The notes below the pieces were generated by a model. That model was not told where the DNA came from. It was given only the letters and a program-made list of their open reading frames with translations, and did not search any database. A DNA stretch of 7,674 bases from Alphaproteobacteria bacterium (lineage in GTDB: Bacteria; Pseudomonadota; Alphaproteobacteria; Micavibrionales; Micavibrionaceae), in assembly GCA_030639165.1 (NCBI GenBank), contig DAOWDF010000295.1:1-7674 (forward strand). Direction: 5' to 3'. Made by a program: the position numbers and the translations under genes. Of this stretch, positions 6,506 to 7,674 are shown in pieces. The first letter of the stretch is position 1. Each line of letters begins with the position of its first letter.

Positions 6506-6641
6506 CCCAGCCCCCTGAATATTCAAGTCTACACATCTATCATTGTAATAGCCACAAAAGCAACAGCTAAATAACATAATACTGGACTTTGATTGCCTCA
6601 CCAGCTATATATCAGAGCTAATTTAAGTTGAGCGATAATAT
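6506..6641. promoter_or_regulatory. Divergent intergenic region between algX and algI
   Basis: These 136 bases must hold a promoter for algX (minus) and one for algI (plus). For algI, TGGACT (6583-6588) and TATATA (6606-6611) stand 17 bp apart, each matching about 4 of 6 consensus bases. For algX, TACAAT- and TATTAT-like -10 sequences occur on the minus strand without good -35 partners. These are weak, tentative sites. Immediately before the algX ATG, CAGGGGGCTGGG gives a strong ribosome binding site; algI has none obvious. Confidence 0.4.
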
Positions 6642-7674
6642 ATGGTTTTTGCATCACCTATCTTTCTATTCATGTTTTTGCCAGCATTTTTGTCTGCCTA
6701 TTACCTCTGCCCGCCACGTTTTCGTTCTGCAATAATATTAATCGGAAGCTCTATTTTCTATGCATGGTGGCGCTTAGACTTCCTATTCATGCTTTACGGC
6801 ATTATAGGTTTTAGCTGGCTAATCGCACTAGCCATAGAGAAATGGCGCGATAACAATAAGGCAAAATGGCTACTGCGCTTTGGCGTGATAGCCAACCTAC
6901 TCACGCTTGGATATTTCAAATATTGGAATTTCGGAGTAGATAGCTTCTTAAAGTTAATGACCCATGCAGGCGTTAATTTCTCGCCAGAATTAATGCAGGT
7001 AATACTGCCCATTGGCATCTCGTTCTTTGTCTTCCACGCCATCAGCTATATCGTGGATGTATGGAGAAAAGATACCCCCGCAACACGAAATATCTTTGAC
7101 TTTGCTGCCTTTATCACACTATTCCCTCACCTTATTGCAGGGCCAGTATTGCGCTATAAAGATTTGGCATGGCAGTTCAAAAGCCGTAAACACAACATGG
7201 ATGTGTTCTCCGAGGGTGCATATCGTTTCATGGCTGGCTTTGCCAAAAAAGTTTTGATTGCTGACACAATCGCACCACTAGCTGACGCAGCCTTCGCATT
7301 AGAAGACCCAACAATGGCCGATGCTTGGCTAGGAACTGTGGCCTACACAATTCAGCTATTCTTCGAGTTTGCAGGCTATAGCGAGATGGCCATTGGCCTA
7401 GCCCTAATGATGGGTTTCCGCTTTATCGAGAACTTCAACAACCCCTATATAAGCCGCTCAATCACTGAGTTTTGGCGACGCTGGCATATCAGCCTATCTA
7501 CATGGCTTAGGGATTACCTATACTTCCCCTTAGGCGGCAATCGCAAAGGCAAAATGCGCACCTATATCAACCTATTCCTGACCATGCTGCTTGGCGGTCT
7601 CTGGCATGGCGCAAACATGACCTTCATTTTATGGGGCGCATGGCACGGTATTATCTTGGCCGTAGAGCGCTTAA
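6642..7674 (+). CDS. algI: AlgI-like MBOAT acetyl transfer protein (3' end cut by window edge)
   Basis: Polytopic inner-membrane protein of the membrane-bound O-acyltransferase family that passes acetyl groups to the periplasm for AlgJ/AlgX. Open from ATG 6642 to the right edge (344 codons; P. aeruginosa AlgI has about 520). It is strongly conserved throughout: MVFASPIFLF start, YAWWRLDFL, GYFKYWNFGVDS, LPIGISFFVF, FPHLIAGPVLR, DAWLGTVAYT, GYSEMAIGLALMMGFRF, and TEFWRRWHISLSTWLRDYLY. The MBOAT histidine in GGLWHGAN falls at residue 322, the same number as the catalytic His322 of P. aeruginosa AlgI. Several hydrophobic segments alternate with basic loops as expected. Its lines are richer in G+C (about 45-50% where counted) than much of the neighbouring sequence, perhaps only because of strong protein conservation. 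No clear Shine-Dalgarno precedes the ATG. MBOAT proteins serve other polysaccharides too, but sequence and context point to alginate. Confidence 0.94.
   Translation, partial: MVFASPIFLFMFLPAFLSAYYLCPPRFRSAIILIGSSIFYAWWRLDFLFMLYGIIGFSWLIALAIEKWRDNNKAKWLLRFGVIANLLTLGYFKYWNFGVDSFLKLMTHAGVNFSPELMQVILPIGISFFVFHAISYIVDVWRKDTPATRNIFDFAAFITLFPHLIAGPVLRYKDLAWQFKSRKHNMDVFSEGAYRFMAGFAKKVLIADTIAPLADAAFALEDPTMADAWLGTVAYTIQLFFEFAGYSEMAIGLALMMGFRFIENFNNPYISRSITEFWRRWHISLSTWLRDYLYFPLGGNRKGKMRTYINLFLTMLLGGLWHGANMTFILWGAWHGIILAVERL

Noticed and set aside
6506..6601. Longer algX starting from GTG 6601
   Set aside because: It would add 32 Cys-rich residues ahead of a normal signal peptide, whereas ATG 6505 has a strong AGGGGG at 5 nt and gives the family length.
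6794..7257. Minus-strand 82-codon and plus-strand 81-codon ORFs
   Set aside because: Both lie inside algI, whose frame is continuous and highly conserved.
1..7674. CRISPR array, tRNA, rRNA, insertion sequence, attachment site
   Set aside because: No regularly spaced long repeats, cloverleaf-like sequence, transposase or terminal inverted repeats were seen on either strand.

Overview
The window is a piece of a bacterial alginate (polymannuronate/polyguluronate) biosynthesis and secretion locus. Six gene products can be aligned from memory with the Pseudomonas/Azotobacter Alg proteins: AlgE, AlgK, AlgA (only its nucleotidyltransferase half), Alg44, AlgX and AlgI. A seventh gene encodes a small cupin related to the C-terminal half of AlgA. 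An outer-membrane porin, a lipoprotein and periplasmic modification enzymes point to a Gram-negative, probably proteobacterial, host. Base composition is low in G+C: about 32-50% in coding stretches I counted and about 24% in the main intergenic region. This is clearly not Pseudomonas or Azotobacter DNA. I cannot name the taxon from sequence alone.

Layout, left to right. Positions 1-4363 hold a tight minus-strand operon, transcribed right to left: alg44 (c-di-GMP receptor and copolymerase), a shortened algA, algK (lipoprotein) and algE (outer-membrane pore, cut by the left edge). Positions 4364-4602 are an AT-rich divergent control region carrying short phased repeats. Positions 4603-5082 carry the cupin on the plus strand. 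It converges with and overlaps by 11 bp the minus-strand algX (5072-6505). Positions 6506-6641 are a second divergent region, followed by plus-strand algI, cut by the right edge. No gene-free stretch exceeds 300 bases.

How the parts fit together: AlgA makes GDP-mannose, the precursor that AlgD (not in this window) would oxidise. Alg44 senses c-di-GMP and activates the Alg8 polymerase (not in this window). AlgK and AlgE form the outer-membrane exit. AlgI moves acetyl groups across the inner membrane, and AlgX puts them on the chain. Missing from the window and presumably nearby or elsewhere are algD, alg8, algG, algL, algJ and algF.

The locus departs from the classical algD-8-44-K-E-G-X-L-I-J-F-A operon in several ways. 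The order is shuffled and strands alternate. AlgA has lost its phosphomannose isomerase half, while a separate cupin with an altered metal motif sits across the promoter region. AlgK is about half the usual size, with both ends kept.
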